Shown here one piece after another: positions 27,522 through 39,661 of a DNA stretch of 64,000 bases. A program made the translations under genes and the position numbers. Source of the DNA: Stutzerimonas kunmingensis (GTDB taxonomy: Bacteria > Pseudomonadota > Gammaproteobacteria > Pseudomonadales > Pseudomonadaceae). The notes below the pieces were generated by a model. That model was not told the DNA's origin. It ran no database searches and worked only from the letters and a program-made list of their open reading frames with translations. Position 1 is the stretch's first letter. Every line of letters starts with the position of its first letter. Location of the stretch: the NCBI RefSeq assembly GCF_014764705.1, contig NZ_JACXXG010000002.1, positions 284,157 through 348,156 on the forward strand. The letters run 5' to 3'.

Positions 27522-28829
27522 TTAGAGCTTGATCTCGACGTAGGCTTCGTCGCGGATCTGGCGTAACCACGCCTGCAGCTCTTCGTCGTACTTGCGGTTG
27601 CGCAGCAGGCTCAGCGCCTGTTGCTCGCGGAACTGCTCACTGGCATCGGTCGCGCGGCGGCCGAGCACCTCGAGGACGTGCCAGCCGTAGGGCGACTTGA
27701 ACACCGGGGACAGTTCGCCGCTTGCCGTATTGGCCATGACTTCGCGGAACTCGGGCACCAGAGATGCCGGGTCGATCCAGTTCAGGTCGCCGCCGTTGAG
27801 CGCCGAACCAGGGTCTTCGGAAAAGCTCTTGGCCAGCTCGGCGAAGTCTTCGCCGGCGCTGATGCGATCACGCAGGCGCTGCACCAGCAGGCGGGCCTCT
27901 TCTTCGCTACGGATTGCGCTGGGCTTGATCAGGATGTGGCGGACATGCACTTCGTCGCGCACCTGTGTTTCGCCTCCGCGCTTCTCCAGCAGCTTGACCA
28001 TGATGAAGCCTGGCGGCGTACGGACCGGTTCGGTGACTTCGCCAACCGCCAGCTCGCGCACGGCGGTATCGAAGGGCGGTGGCAGCTGAGCCGCTTTGCG
28101 CCAGCCCATGTCGCCGCCCTCGAGAGCGTTCTCGCTGGCCGAGCGGGATACGGCCAGGCGAGCGAAGTCGGCGCCCTGCTGCAGCTGCTGATAGGTATCC
28201 ATTGCAGTGCGTTCGGCTGCCTGGATGGTGGCGGCATCAGCAGATTCCGGAACCGGAATCAAGATGTTGGCGAGGTGGTATTCCTCGGACAGCTGCAGCT
28301 TGCCGAGGTCCGAGGCGAGGAAGTTCTGCACTTCCTGGTTGGACACCTGGATGCGTTCGGCGACGCGGCGCTGGCGCACGCGGCTGATGATCATCTCGCG
28401 GCGGATCTGCTCGCGGGCGGTTTCCAGGCTCAGACCATCACGGGTCAGCGCCTCGCGGAACTGCTCCAGTGACATGTTGTTGCGCTGGGCGATGGTGCCC
28501 ATGGCCTGGTTGAGTTCTTCGTCGGAGATGCGGATGCCGGAGCGCTCGCCGATCTGCAGCTGCAGGTTCTCGGTGATCAGGCGCTCAAGCACCTGCTGTT
28601 GCAGGACGTCGGTCGGCGGCGCATCGGCGCCGCGCTTCTCGATGGTCTGCTGGACTTCGCGCATGCGCTGGTCCAGTTGGCTTTGCATGATGACGTCGTT
28701 ATCGACGATCGCCACCACGCGATCCAGTGGTTGAACCTGGGCGAGGGCCGCAGGCGCGAGGGTTGCACCGCTCAGCAGCAGTGCGCCGAGCGCGAGCGGG
28801 CGCAGTACTTCAGAAAGCTTGGTCTTCAC
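27522..28829 (-). CDS. surA: Periplasmic chaperone and peptidyl-prolyl isomerase SurA
   Basis: About 435 residues from a GTG at 28829. A signal peptide is clear ([19 protein letters not shown]...LAPAALA, cleaved before QVQPLD). The chaperone N-domain begins [17 protein letters not shown], and two parvulin domains follow (about residues 175-275 and 285-385; [18 protein letters not shown] and [16 protein letters not shown]). It escorts outer-membrane proteins, including LptD, through the periplasm. It overlaps the end of lptD by 20 bases, which supports co-expression with its client. GTG codons two codons apart are alternative starts. Confidence 0.96.
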   Translation of the reverse strand: MKTKLSEVLRPLALGALLLSGATLAPAALAQVQPLDRVVAIVDNDVIMQSQLDQRMREVQQTIEKRGADAPPTDVLQQQVLERLITENLQLQIGERSGIRISDEELNQAMGTIAQRNNMSLEQFREALTRDGLSLETAREQIRREMIISRVRQRRVAERIQVSNQEVQNFLASDLGKLQLSEEYHLANILIPVPESADAATIQAAERTAMDTYQQLQQGADFARLAVSRSASENALEGGDMGWRKAAQLPPPFDTAVRELAVGEVTEPVRTPPGFIMVKLLEKRGGETQVRDEVHVRHILIKPSAIRSEEEARLLVQRLRDRISAGEDFAELAKSFSEDPGSALNGGDLNWIDPASLVPEFREVMANTASGELSPVFKSPYGWHVLEVLGRRATDASEQFREQQALSLLRNRKYDEELQAWLRQIRDEAYVEIKL

Positions 28830-31596
28830 GTTCACGGTAGCCTTGGATGCCTTCGTCGAGGAAAGTTTCGGTCGCATTGCCGACTACGCCGCCGAGTCCC
28901 TTGAGGACGATCTGCAGGAAAATGCCGCGGTCGGGCTCGTCGTTGCGTTCGGGGTTGAGGCTGGTCTCGTCGTAGTGGATCCAGTAGCGATTGATCAGGC
29001 GCAGCTTCCAGCAGCAGCTGTCGTACTCGAAGCCACCGAAGGCTTCCAGTGTGCGGCTGCGGCTGTAGTCATGCTGCCAGCGGGCAATGACGCTCCATTG
29101 CGGGACCACCGGCCAGATGACCGAGAAGTCGTGCTGGTTGATCTTGTAGTAGTCCTTGATGTACTCCGGATTCGGATCGCCGTTCTCAAGCAATTCGTTG
29201 CCATAATCCCCGCCATATCTCCATTCGCCGGTCGCCTGGTCGAAACGTACTGTGTCGTTGCGGTAGCGATAGCCGAGGTTGACGATCTTGCCTGGGTTGT
29301 CTTCCGGCTGGTAATGCCACATGGCGCTGCCCGAACGTGTTTGGCCAGCATCCGGATCCCAATTGAAGGTTGAGGTGAAGCGCCAGTCGCGGTTGTAGCG
29401 ATACATATACTCCAGTGCGTAGGGCGACACGTCTGCCCTGGCATCGGCGCGGTCCGCAACGGTCATGCCAGGCAACTGGACTTCGCGGTCCCGGAAGTAA
29501 TAGCTCTGACCGATGCTGAAGCGCTGGCGCTCAAAACCGTTGGGCTCGACCCAGCGGCTGGTGACACCGAGCGAAACCTGATTGGCATCGCCGATCCGAT
29601 CATTACCGGAGAAGCGGTTCTCGCGCCAGAGCGAGGAATAGCTGAAGCTGCTTTCACCGGTATCGAAAACCGGAATATCGTCCTGATCTTCCTCCGGTAC
29701 GTAGAGATAGAACAGGCGCGGCTCGAGAGTCTGGCGATAGTCTTTGCCGAACCACTGGGTGTCGCGGTCGAAATACAGGCCGCTGTCAACGCTGAGAATC
29801 GGCACGCTGCGGTTCTGGCTGCTGTCGAACGATTCGTAGCTGGCCAGTGTGCTCTGGCCCCGGCTGTCCAGGTCCAGGTCGTATTGGGTGTAGGCATATT
29901 TCAGCGAAGGCTTGAGGAAGCCCCAGGACCAGTTCAGCGGCAGGCTGACGCCAGGCTCGAGGTGCAGGCGTTCGCCTTCCGCACGGGTCAGGCCACGCAG
30001 GCGATCGTCATACCACTGCTCCGGGTTGCCATCTTCATTGATGAAGTTGCCATCGCGCAGGCTGCGTTGGAAGCTGACGAACTCGGTCTTGTAGGCGAAG
30101 TTCAAGCCGCCCGGCTGGAAGGGCAGGCGTCCGTCCAAGGTCAGCTGCGGCAGGCGCTCGTACGGCGTGATGTCGGCCACCGTGGCACGCTCATAGGCGT
30201 GCATGTTCAAACGCGCGGTATAGGTGTCGCCGCGGTAGGAGAGTGTGCCGCGCTGATCGAGATGATCAGGTTGGTCGATGTTGAGGTTGGTATCCAGATC
30301 CTGGAAGTAGTAAGGATCGCTGATATCTGTGTAGTCCACCTCGGCGAGCCAGCGCGAATCCAGACCAGTACGGTTCTGCCAGCTGTACATCCAGCGCTGG
30401 TCCTCGTACTCGGACTGCAGCTTGCGGTCGTCGTTGCTGTCGTCCAGGTAGGCGGCGCCGAACTGTCCCTCGCTGCTGCGCGTCAGGTAGCGGAACTCGC
30501 CTTCCATCAGCAGGCCGCGGTCAGTCATCAAGTGCGGATACAGCGTGGCGTCGAAATTCGGCGCCAGGTTGAAGTAATAGGGCGTCTGCAGCGAGAAGCC
30601 GTTGTCGCTGGACGAGCCGATGCTCGGTGCGAGGAAGCCGGACTGGCGACGATCATCGATGGGGAAGTGGATATAAGGGGTGTAGAACACCGGAATATCC
30701 TTGACCCGCAGCGTCACGTTGGTCGCCGAACCGAAGCCGGTGGCCGGGTTCAAGGTGACGTTGTTGCCCTTCAGGTGCCAGCTGTTCTCGCCCGGCTCGC
30801 AGCTGGTGTAGGTGCCGTCCTTCAGGCGAATGATCGCGGTCTCTTCACGCTTGGCGTATTGCGCGCTGCCACGCACCTTGCCGGAATGCACGACGTACTC
30901 GGCGTTTTCCACCTTGGCTTCGCCGTTGTCGAGGAAGATCTCGGCGCGGTCGCCGACCAGCAATGCATCGCGGTCGCGGAAGCGCACATTGCCGGTCAGC
31001 TCGCCGCGATTTTCCAGCTGGTGCAGGCTGGCTTCGTCCGCCTCGACCTGAATGCTGCCCTGACGCAGTAGCACGTCACCGGCGAGGGTGGCGACTTCCT
31101 GTTCCTGCTCGTAGCGGGTGGCTTTGGCCGACACATAGGTCGGCGCTTCGCTCATCGGGGTGGTGTCGAACTTGCCGGGACGGTCGGGCTCGACATAGGT
31201 ACCGGCGCAGTAAGGACCGGTTTCGGCGAGCTGAGCCGGGGTCAGCTGCTCGCGCGGAACCCAGTCGAGATGGCTGTAATCGGCGCTGCGAGAGGCGAGG
31301 GCGCGGCCCTTGCTTTCGGTGACCAGCTTGGTCGTCGCCGTTGGCGCTTGCGCCTTGCTGCTCGTCGACTTGGCGGTGCTCGATGTGCTCACGGTGCTGC
31401 CGCTGTGTACCGGGCGCGGTGGCAGGGTCTGACTGGCTTCATTGGACGCGCAGTTCCAGCCGCCGGAGGCGTCGGGCTGGCAGGCGAACTGTTCGGCTGC
31501 GAAGACAAAAGGTACAGCTACCGGTTGCAATGCAAGCAGACCGCCAGTAACCAGTAGAGGGAATTTTTTACGAAACGCGGGGTATTTGACTGCCAT
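28810..31596 (-). CDS. lptD: LPS-assembly protein LptD
   Basis: About 928 residues starting [19 protein letters not shown] at 31596, with a signal peptide ending near FVFAAEQF. A Ser/Thr/Ala-rich N-terminal extension is followed by an OstA jellyroll domain (about residues 150-290, [20 protein letters not shown] and [19 protein letters not shown]) and a large C-terminal beta-barrel ([21 protein letters not shown] onward). With LptE it inserts LPS into the outer leaflet. An in-frame upstream methionine precedes a basic stretch unlike a signal peptide. It is divergent from amgK. Confidence 0.96.
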   Translation of the reverse strand: MAVKYPAFRKKFPLLVTGGLLALQPVAVPFVFAAEQFACQPDASGGWNCASNEASQTLPPRPVHSGSTVSTSSTAKSTSSKAQAPTATTKLVTESKGRALASRSADYSHLDWVPREQLTPAQLAETGPYCAGTYVEPDRPGKFDTTPMSEAPTYVSAKATRYEQEQEVATLAGDVLLRQGSIQVEADEASLHQLENRGELTGNVRFRDRDALLVGDRAEIFLDNGEAKVENAEYVVHSGKVRGSAQYAKREETAIIRLKDGTYTSCEPGENSWHLKGNNVTLNPATGFGSATNVTLRVKDIPVFYTPYIHFPIDDRRQSGFLAPSIGSSSDNGFSLQTPYYFNLAPNFDATLYPHLMTDRGLLMEGEFRYLTRSSEGQFGAAYLDDSNDDRKLQSEYEDQRWMYSWQNRTGLDSRWLAEVDYTDISDPYYFQDLDTNLNIDQPDHLDQRGTLSYRGDTYTARLNMHAYERATVADITPYERLPQLTLDGRLPFQPGGLNFAYKTEFVSFQRSLRDGNFINEDGNPEQWYDDRLRGLTRAEGERLHLEPGVSLPLNWSWGFLKPSLKYAYTQYDLDLDSRGQSTLASYESFDSSQNRSVPILSVDSGLYFDRDTQWFGKDYRQTLEPRLFYLYVPEEDQDDIPVFDTGESSFSYSSLWRENRFSGNDRIGDANQVSLGVTSRWVEPNGFERQRFSIGQSYYFRDREVQLPGMTVADRADARADVSPYALEYMYRYNRDWRFTSTFNWDPDAGQTRSGSAMWHYQPEDNPGKIVNLGYRYRNDTVRFDQATGEWRYGGDYGNELLENGDPNPEYIKDYYKINQHDFSVIWPVVPQWSVIARWQHDYSRSRTLEAFGGFEYDSCCWKLRLINRYWIHYDETSLNPERNDEPDRGIFLQIVLKGLGGVVGNATETFLDEGIQGYREREDQAF

Positions 31597-31725
31597 CTTG
31601 TTTTTTGGTCCGTGCTTGCGGCGAGCCATCGGCCGGCTGGGCCGCACGCCTCTCGATGGGCTGAGAAAGATGCAGGATAATAAAGCATGACCCGCCTATC
31701 GGCTAGCGCCGTGGAGACCCCCTGG

Positions 31726-33413
<1,688 letters not shown>

Positions 33414-33414
33414 C

Positions 33415-34182
33415 ATGTTCTGGCCCATCACGCTGTTGGGGCTGCTGATCGGCTGGTTGCTGGCCAGCATTCCGGGGGCTTTGCTCGGCGGTCTGCTGGG
33501 TCAGGTGCTCGATCGTCGTCTGGGGCTCGATTCCTGGGCCAGCCTGCGTGCGCGCCTAGCCGGCAAGCCGGTGCTGCAAGGCCGGGATTTGCTGTTCTTC
33601 CTGTTGGGGCGTCTGGCCAAGAGTGGCGGTCGCGTGAGCCCGGCGCATATCCAGGCCGCACGTGACGAGATGCGCCGGCAGGGGCTCGATGCCGCCGCGC
33701 AGCAACAGGCCATCGCCGCCTTCAACCGCGGCAAGTCGAGCGGTGACGGCCTGCGCGATACCCTGCAACGGCTGCGCAGCCAGCGCGAGGAAAGCCGCCG
33801 CCTGATCCAGGCTTGCTGGCGCATGGCACGTGCGCAGGGAAGCATGGGCGCACGCGAGCACGAACTGGTGCTGCTCTGGGGCAAGTGGCTGGGTTGGGAT
33901 GCCGCCGAGGTGGCCGCGCTCGATCCGGGCGCGGCTCGACGCAAGGAGGCGCCGGCCGGGCGGGGTGGTGCATACGAGCAGGCCATGCAGCTGCTGGGTG
34001 TGCGTCCGGATACCGACCCGCAGCTGATCAAGCGCGCTTATCGGCGCCTGCTGAGCAAGCACCATCCGGACAAGCAGGCGGGGGCTGGTGCGAATGCCGC
34101 CCAGGTGCGCGACGCAACCGAGCGCACCCGCGAGTTGCACAGTGCCTATGCATTGATTCGCGAGCGCCGCGGCTTTCGCTGA
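33415..34182 (+). CDS. djlA: Co-chaperone DjlA (TerB-like and J domains)
   Basis: A 255-residue membrane-anchored J protein. One transmembrane segment spans residues 4-30 (glycine-rich, LIGWLLASIPGALLGGLLGQ). A TerB/DjlA helical domain covers about 50-175, and a C-terminal J domain has the invariant HPD in LLSKHHPDKQ. It stimulates DnaK and in E. coli influences envelope stress responses. It begins 1 base after murU. Confidence 0.93.
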   Translation: MFWPITLLGLLIGWLLASIPGALLGGLLGQVLDRRLGLDSWASLRARLAGKPVLQGRDLLFFLLGRLAKSGGRVSPAHIQAARDEMRRQGLDAAAQQQAIAAFNRGKSSGDGLRDTLQRLRSQREESRRLIQACWRMARAQGSMGAREHELVLLWGKWLGWDAAEVAALDPGAARRKEAPAGRGGAYEQAMQLLGVRPDTDPQLIKRAYRRLLSKHHPDKQAGAGANAAQVRDATERTRELHSAYALIRERRGFR

Positions 34183-34189
34183 GCGGGCG

Positions 34190-35215
34190 TCACTGTGGCG
34201 GCTTGCGCTCCAGCCAGCCCCGCACGCGACGCACCAGTTGTTCCTGTTCGGTATTGCGGTCACCGGTCAGACCTGGCAGTGCGACCAGGCGGTAGTCCGG
34301 GTGCCCAGCACGGCGCGCTGCATTGCGCCGCTGCAGTGCCTGCTGATTTGCGGCTGCTCCGGTGCCCGTATAGAAGTCGCCGATGGCGGCGGGTAGCGTT
34401 GCGAGATAGCTCTCCAGCGGCTGTTCCGCCTGCAACGGTGCGCGTGGATCGATCACTACCAGTTGCCCGACATCCTTTGGCTGAAGCTGTGCCAGGTACT
34501 GGCTCGCCCAGTAGGCGCCGGTGCCATGGCCGATCAGAACAATCGTCGACGCCTGCAGTGAGCGCGCATGCTCGATGGCAGCATCCAGGCGCGCCAGCAT
34601 GCGCTCGGCATGAGTTGGGGGCGGCGTGTCCTGCTCGGCTTGTGTCGGCGTAGATTCGTCGTTGTCCGTGGCTGCCGTCTGCTCAGGCAGGTAGCCCGCC
34701 GAAGTGGTTTGCGCCGCGGCCGGCTGGGTATCGGTGGCGTCAGGCTCAGCGTTTTCTTCCGTTTCGGACTTTTCTTCCGCAGCCGGGGCTTCTGGCGCTG
34801 GCGGGCGCGGGCCAGGGCTAAGCGCCGGATCAGCGGGTGTCAGGCTGAGGGTATGCCAGCCATGTTCGGGAAGGCCGCGCCGGAGCGGGCCGATTGCGCG
34901 TGGCCAATCGGCGGTCTCGCCTTCGCTCGGCATAATGACGAGCACGCCGCGGGCCTTCGCAGTATTGGCCGGGTGCCAGAGCGCGAGGAATTTGTCTTCG
35001 TCGCCGAGCTGCAGCTGGGCGGTGGCCTCAAGCTGTCGTTGCAGCCCTGCGGCCAGCGCCTCGCTACGAGTTTGTGGCGATGGTCGTGGCGTTGCTGCTG
35101 GCTCCTCCGCCGGTGCTTCCTGAGGCGCCTCCGGTTCCTGCGCCGCTGCGATGTACGGCACGCCGCCGCCAAGCGCGACGCCGAACAAAAGCACGAAAGC
35201 AGACAAACGACGCAT
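34190..35215 (-). CDS. DUF3530 family exported alpha/beta-hydrolase-like protein
   Basis: A 341-residue secreted protein. A signal peptide is visible (MRRLSAFVLLFGVALGGGVPYIAAAQ). A Pro/Glu-rich segment follows, and a second low-complexity acidic stretch lies at about residues 130-205 (rich in Ala, Pro, Glu and Thr). A hydrolase-like nucleophile motif IGHGTGAYWA sits near 230, but Gly-His-Gly-Thr-Gly puts Thr where Ser is usual, so catalysis is doubtful. The function is unknown. It is convergent with djlA and divergent from agtS. Confidence 0.8.
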   Translation of the reverse strand: MRRLSAFVLLFGVALGGGVPYIAAAQEPEAPQEAPAEEPAATPRPSPQTRSEALAAGLQRQLEATAQLQLGDEDKFLALWHPANTAKARGVLVIMPSEGETADWPRAIGPLRRGLPEHGWHTLSLTPADPALSPGPRPPAPEAPAAEEKSETEENAEPDATDTQPAAAQTTSAGYLPEQTAATDNDESTPTQAEQDTPPPTHAERMLARLDAAIEHARSLQASTIVLIGHGTGAYWASQYLAQLQPKDVGQLVVIDPRAPLQAEQPLESYLATLPAAIGDFYTGTGAAANQQALQRRNAARRAGHPDYRLVALPGLTGDRNTEQEQLVRRVRGWLERKPPQ

Positions 35216-35311
35216 GGATTGTCTCCGCTATGGATGCCGGTACCACGCTGGCGCCGGCAGGGGTTATGCATTACAACAGCGTGTCGGCACGCCCATCAAT
35301 TGCGTGAATAT

Positions 35312-37729
35312 ATGCTCGCCTTATACCTGCGTTTCCTTCTCCTCCTTGGCCTGACGCTGCCTTTCGCGGCTGGTGCCGTGTCGCTTGACGACGATAGCCG
35401 CGCCTGGCTGGAGCAGCATCCGGAGTGGCGGGTCGGGGTGGTGATGGGCGCGCCCTATGCCGAGTATGACCAGCGCCAGCGGCGCCTGTCAGGGTTTCAT
35501 GTGCGGCTGATGGAGCAGCTGGCGACCGACCTCGGCGTGCGCCTGCAGTGGCGCCGCTTCAATGACGAGGCCGCGCTGGAGCAGGCCGCTCGGGAGGGCT
35601 TGATCGATGTGGCCCCCGGCTTACGGCAGACGCCGGCAGGCTTGCGGCTGTGGCGATATAGCGATCCCTTTCTGCGTATCCCGCGTCTGCTCGTCGGTGA
35701 TCGTGGCGGCCCGCGTGCAATCGATCTTGAATATCTGCACCCGAGCGAACTGGTCTCCGCCGTCGGGCCGGGGCCGATCACCGAGTTCCTCGCCAGCAAC
35801 TATCCCAATATCACCGTGCTGACCGCGACCAGCCAGGGCGATGCGCTGCGTCAGGTACTGGAAGCCAAGGCAAGCTACGCCGTCATTGACGAGCCGGTGT
35901 TCGGCCGCCTTTCGCAGCAGGTGGAGTACGACTCGCTGGCGGTGGTGGGTGATCTGGGCAACCCGCAGCTTCTGCGTATCGCCTCGCGGCGTGACAGCCC
36001 GGAACTTGCCGCCGTGCTCGAGGCGGCGATACGGCAATTTCCGGCGCGGGAATTCAGTCAGCTGCAGGAACAGTGGCTCAAGACCCGCAGCATCGACCTC
36101 GGTCGCGAGGTCAGCTACTGGCGCAGTCTCAGCCTTTTGCTCGGCGTGTTGTTGCTGGCCTGCCTGCTGATGCTGGCCTGGCAGCGCCATCAGCATGGCC
36201 TGCTGGAAAGCCGGCTGAAGACCGCCCGGCGCGATATCGAGCTGCGCGAGGCGGCCGAAGAAGCGCAGCGTTTGACGCAGTTTTGTCTGGATCACAGCAC
36301 CGTCGGCATCCTCTGGCTCAACTGGGACAGCCGCGTGCGTTACGCCAACCAGGCCGCCGAGGTGCTGCTCGGGCATTCCTCCGGCGGACTGCTGGATCAC
36401 CCGCTGGAAACATTCGACCCGGCGCTGGGCATGGATGCCTGGCTCGCGCGCTGGCGCGCTGCCCGCACGGGCGAGGATGATCGCCAGGTACACGAATGCG
36501 AATGGCTGCGCGCTGACGGCCAGCGCTTTCCGGCGGCCGTCACCTACAGTTTTCTGCGCTTCGGCAGCCGTGAATATCTGGTGGTGTTTCTCGCCGACAT
36601 TACCGAGCGCCGGCGCGCCAGCGCCCAGCTGCAGGAAAGCGAGGCGCGTCTCAAGGCAATGGCCGGCAACGTGCCCGGGCTGGTGTTCCGCCTGGAGCGG
36701 GACGGGCCGCAGGAACCGGTGCGAGTGGCCTATATCAGCGAAGCCAGTCAGCGCCTGGTGGGCTATTCCGCCGAGCGCTTGCTGCAGCCGGGACTTGGCA
36801 TCCGCAGCCTGGTGCACGCCGATGACGAGGCAGGCTACTGGGCCAGCCAGCAGCTGGCATTGGAGAAAAGCCAGGACTGGCGCTGGCAGGGGCGCATTCT
36901 CAACCGCGATGGCGACGTGCGCTGGGCCGATATCCGCGCCTCCGTGCGCGGCCAGCCGGATGGCCGCCAGGTATGGGACGGCATCGTCTGGGATATCACC
37001 GACAACAAGCGCATCGAGCTGGAGCTGGATGCCTCGCGTGTGCAGTTGCGCGAGCTGGCCGCGCACCTGGAGACCGTACGCGAGGAAGAGAAGGCGCATA
37101 TTGCCCGCGAAGTGCACGACGAGCTGGGCCAGGTGCTGACCGTACTCAAGCTGGAAACCTCGATGTGCGAGCTGGGCTTCGCCGACCTCGACCCGGCCCT
37201 GGCGCAGCGGCTGGAAAGCATGAAGCGGCTGATCGCCCAGCTGTTCCAGCGGGTGCGTGATGTCGCTACCGCGCTGCGCCCGCCGATTCTCGATGCGGGC
37301 ATCGCCTCGGCCGTGGAATGGCAGGCGCGGCGCTTCGAGGAGCGCAGCGGAGTGGCTTGTCTGGTCGAAGTGCCGGAATGCCCGCCGTTGCTGGGTAACG
37401 CGAAAGCCATCGGCCTGTTCCGCATTCTTCAGGAGTCGCTGACCAACGTGATGCGTCACGCCCAGGCGCAGACGGTCAGCGTGCAGTTACTGCTCGAAGG
37501 CAACATGCTCTGTCTGCGCGTCAGCGACGATGGTTGCGGTTTTCCTGTGGCCGCGCGCGGCGCCGGCAGTTCGTTCGGCCTGGTCGGTATGCGCGAGCGG
37601 GTGCAGATGCTCGGCGGGCAACTGATAATCGACAGCCAGCCCGGCGAGGGCACCACCATCACGGCGCGGGTTCCACTGGACCCGGTGCCGCTTCCATCAG
37701 CCGCAAGCACTGGAGCATTGCCGACATGA
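35312..37729 (+). CDS. agtS: Hybrid-input sensor histidine kinase AgtS-like
   Basis: About 805 residues. An N-terminal hydrophobic signal/anchor (residues 1-22) leads to a periplasmic SBP_bac_3-type solute-binding domain (about 35-245), a transmembrane helix near 270-290 and two PAS domains (about 320-425 and 440-565). The dimerisation domain has HIAREVHDELGQ (His602, HisKA_3 type), followed by a HATPase with ESLTNVMRHAQA, DDGCGF and GLVGMRERV. It should sense an amino acid-like ligand and phosphorylate the response regulator that overlaps by 4 bases. P. aeruginosa AgtS responds to 5-aminovalerate and GABA. Upstream in-frame sequence is antisense to the DUF3530 gene. Confidence 0.88.
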   Translation: MLALYLRFLLLLGLTLPFAAGAVSLDDDSRAWLEQHPEWRVGVVMGAPYAEYDQRQRRLSGFHVRLMEQLATDLGVRLQWRRFNDEAALEQAAREGLIDVAPGLRQTPAGLRLWRYSDPFLRIPRLLVGDRGGPRAIDLEYLHPSELVSAVGPGPITEFLASNYPNITVLTATSQGDALRQVLEAKASYAVIDEPVFGRLSQQVEYDSLAVVGDLGNPQLLRIASRRDSPELAAVLEAAIRQFPAREFSQLQEQWLKTRSIDLGREVSYWRSLSLLLGVLLLACLLMLAWQRHQHGLLESRLKTARRDIELREAAEEAQRLTQFCLDHSTVGILWLNWDSRVRYANQAAEVLLGHSSGGLLDHPLETFDPALGMDAWLARWRAARTGEDDRQVHECEWLRADGQRFPAAVTYSFLRFGSREYLVVFLADITERRRASAQLQESEARLKAMAGNVPGLVFRLERDGPQEPVRVAYISEASQRLVGYSAERLLQPGLGIRSLVHADDEAGYWASQQLALEKSQDWRWQGRILNRDGDVRWADIRASVRGQPDGRQVWDGIVWDITDNKRIELELDASRVQLRELAAHLETVREEEKAHIAREVHDELGQVLTVLKLETSMCELGFADLDPALAQRLESMKRLIAQLFQRVRDVATALRPPILDAGIASAVEWQARRFEERSGVACLVEVPECPPLLGNAKAIGLFRILQESLTNVMRHAQAQTVSVQLLLEGNMLCLRVSDDGCGFPVAARGAGSSFGLVGMRERVQMLGGQLIIDSQPGEGTTITARVPLDPVPLPSAASTGALPT

Positions 37730-38355
37730 TCAGGGTCATGGTCGCCGAAGATCACACCATCGTCCGCGAGGGCATCAAGCAGCTGATCGGCATGGCGCGT
37801 GACATGCAGGTGGTCGGCGAGGCTGCCAATGGCCAGCAGTTGCTCGACCAGTTGCGCCAGATCAGTTGCGATGTGGTCCTGCTGGACATCTCCATGCCCG
37901 GCGTCAACGGCCTTGAGGCGATTCCACGGATTCGCGCGCTGAACCAGCCGCCGGCGGTACTGGTGCTGTCGATGCACGACGAAGCGCAGATGGCAGCGCG
38001 GGCGCTGAAGATCGGCGCTGCCGGCTACGCGACCAAGGATAGCGAGCCAGCGCTACTGCTGACCGCCCTGCGCAAGGTGGCCGGTGGCGGGCGCTACATC
38101 GACCCGGCGCTGGCCGACCGCATGGTCTTCGAGGTTGGCCTGACCGATTCGCGGCCGCCTCACGCGCTGCTTTCCGAACGCGAATACTCGGTATTCGAAC
38201 GGCTGGTGCAGGGCGATTCGGTGAACGACATTGCCGGCAAGCTGGCGCTGAGCAGCAAGACCATCAGCACCCACAAGGCCCGCCTGATGCAGAAGCTGGC
38301 GGCGCATTCGGTGGCCGATCTGGTGCGCTATGCCATGGAACACAAGCTGGTCTGA
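37726..38355 (+). CDS. agtR: NarL/LuxR-type response regulator AgtR-like
   Basis: A 209-residue two-domain regulator. The receiver domain starts MIRVMVAEDHTIVREG, with phospho-acceptor Asp54 in VVLLDISMPG. The C-terminal LuxR-type helix-turn-helix is LVQGDSVNDIAGKLALSSKTISTHK. Overlap with the kinase stop (ATGA) makes them a pair. It is expected to activate the transporter operon that follows; the inverted repeat at 38375-38396 is a candidate target. Confidence 0.9.
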   Translation: MIRVMVAEDHTIVREGIKQLIGMARDMQVVGEAANGQQLLDQLRQISCDVVLLDISMPGVNGLEAIPRIRALNQPPAVLVLSMHDEAQMAARALKIGAAGYATKDSEPALLLTALRKVAGGGRYIDPALADRMVFEVGLTDSRPPHALLSEREYSVFERLVQGDSVNDIAGKLALSSKTISTHKARLMQKLAAHSVADLVRYAMEHKLV

Positions 38356-38374
38356 GCACCGGCCACCGACCCGC

Positions 38375-38396
38375 CGTGTAGGGCGTTCCCTACACG
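38375..38396. promoter_or_regulatory. Perfect inverted repeat between agtR and agtA
   Basis: CGTGTAGGG (38375-38383) and CCCTACACG (38388-38396) are exact 9-base inverted repeats around CGTT. The element sits 20 bases after the agtR stop and 108 bases before agtA. It could be an operator for the LuxR-type AgtR, or a factor-assisted terminator hairpin after agtR; there is no T-run. Confidence 0.5.
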
Positions 38397-38503
38397 CGAC
38401 TCTCCCTCACGCCTAGGCCAATCGCTCCGCTGTACCGATTTTTCCGCCGCCGCTGCGCTTCTACGCTGTGGCCACGGTTCAACGGTTACGCAGGTGCAGC
38501 AGC

Positions 38504-39613
38504 ATGGTCGAGTCAACGGCGAACGATATCCTGGTGAGCTTTCGCGGCATCCAGAAGAGCTATGACGGTGAGTCGCTGATCGTCAGGGATCTGAATCTGG
38601 ACATCCGCCGCGGCGAATTCCTCACCCTGCTCGGGCCGTCCGGCTCGGGCAAAACCACCAGCCTGATGATGCTGGCTGGCTTCGAGACGCCCACGGCGGG
38701 GGAAATCCTCCTCGATGGCCGGGCGATCAACAACGTGCCACCGCACAAGCGCGACATGGGCATGGTGTTCCAGAACTACGCGCTGTTTCCGCACATGACC
38801 GTGTCGGAGAACCTGGCGTTTCCGCTCAGCGTCCGCGGCATGGCCAAGCCTGATATCAAGGAGCGGGTCAAGCGCGCCCTGGCGATGGTCCAGCTAGAGG
38901 GCTTCCGCAACCGTTATCCGGCGCAGCTCTCCGGCGGCCAGCAACAGCGCGTGGCACTGGCCCGGGCGCTGGTGTTCGAACCGCAGCTGGTGCTGATGGA
39001 CGAACCCCTGGGCGCGCTGGACAAGCAGTTGCGCGAGCAGATGCAGATGGAGATCAAGCATCTGCACGAACGCCTCGGCGTCACCGTGGTGTACGTCACC
39101 CACGATCAGGGCGAGGCGCTGACCATGTCTGATCGGGTGGCGGTGTTCCATCAGGGCCAGATCCAGCAGATCGAAGACCCGCGCACGCTCTACGAAAAGC
39201 CGGTGAACACCTTCGTCGCCAACTTCCTAGGCGAGAACAACCGCCTGCCGGCGCATCTGCTCGACCGTCGTGGCGATAGCTGCACGGTCAAGCTCGGCCG
39301 CGGCGAAACCGTCGAGGCGCTGGCCGTCAACGTCGGCGCGACGGGGTCGCCGGTCAGCCTGTCGATCCGCCCGGAGCGGGTGCTGCTCAACGGCGCCAGT
39401 GCCAACTGCCCGAACCGCTTCACCGGGCGCGTTGCCGAGTTCATCTACCTCGGCGACCACATCCGTATCCGTCTCGAGGTATGCGGGGTCAACGACTTCT
39501 TCGTCAAACAGCCGATCGCCGAGTTCGACAGCGCCCTGCGTGTCGGTGACGTGGTGCCGATCGGCTGGCATGTCGAGCACGTTCGTGCGCTCGACCCGCT
39601 GCAGGCGGCCTGA
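38504..39613 (+). CDS. agtA: ABC transporter ATP-binding protein, PotA type (AgtA-like)
   Basis: A 369-residue ATPase of the spermidine/putrescine subfamily. Walker A LLGPSGSGKTTSL, signature QLSGGQQQRVALARAL, Walker B LVLMDEPLGALDK and the switch histidine in VVYVTHDQGEAL are all intact, with a C-terminal TOBE domain (about residues 285-365). It powers uptake by the binding protein and two permeases that follow. MVESTAND at 38504 is preferred over an in-frame start 12 codons earlier. Confidence 0.92.
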   Translation: MVESTANDILVSFRGIQKSYDGESLIVRDLNLDIRRGEFLTLLGPSGSGKTTSLMMLAGFETPTAGEILLDGRAINNVPPHKRDMGMVFQNYALFPHMTVSENLAFPLSVRGMAKPDIKERVKRALAMVQLEGFRNRYPAQLSGGQQQRVALARALVFEPQLVLMDEPLGALDKQLREQMQMEIKHLHERLGVTVVYVTHDQGEALTMSDRVAVFHQGQIQQIEDPRTLYEKPVNTFVANFLGENNRLPAHLLDRRGDSCTVKLGRGETVEALAVNVGATGSPVSLSIRPERVLLNGASANCPNRFTGRVAEFIYLGDHIRIRLEVCGVNDFFVKQPIAEFDSALRVGDVVPIGWHVEHVRALDPLQAA

Positions 39614-39661
39614 GGCGATGCCTGGAAAAACCCACACAACTGCATCAAGGAGCGAACTGGT

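Noticed and set aside
29884..31071. Long open frame opposite lptD (395 codons), and similar long frames opposite trpE, cca, pdxA, surA and gabD
   Set aside because: In GC-rich DNA the strand opposite a real gene often stays open; these have no recognisable motifs or ribosome sites and the sense genes are certain.
34568..35311. In-frame extension of the AgtS kinase by 248 codons
   Set aside because: It lies antisense to the DUF3530 gene, has Arg/Trp-rich composition unlike a protein domain, and the ATG at 35312 begins a proper signal/anchor sequence.
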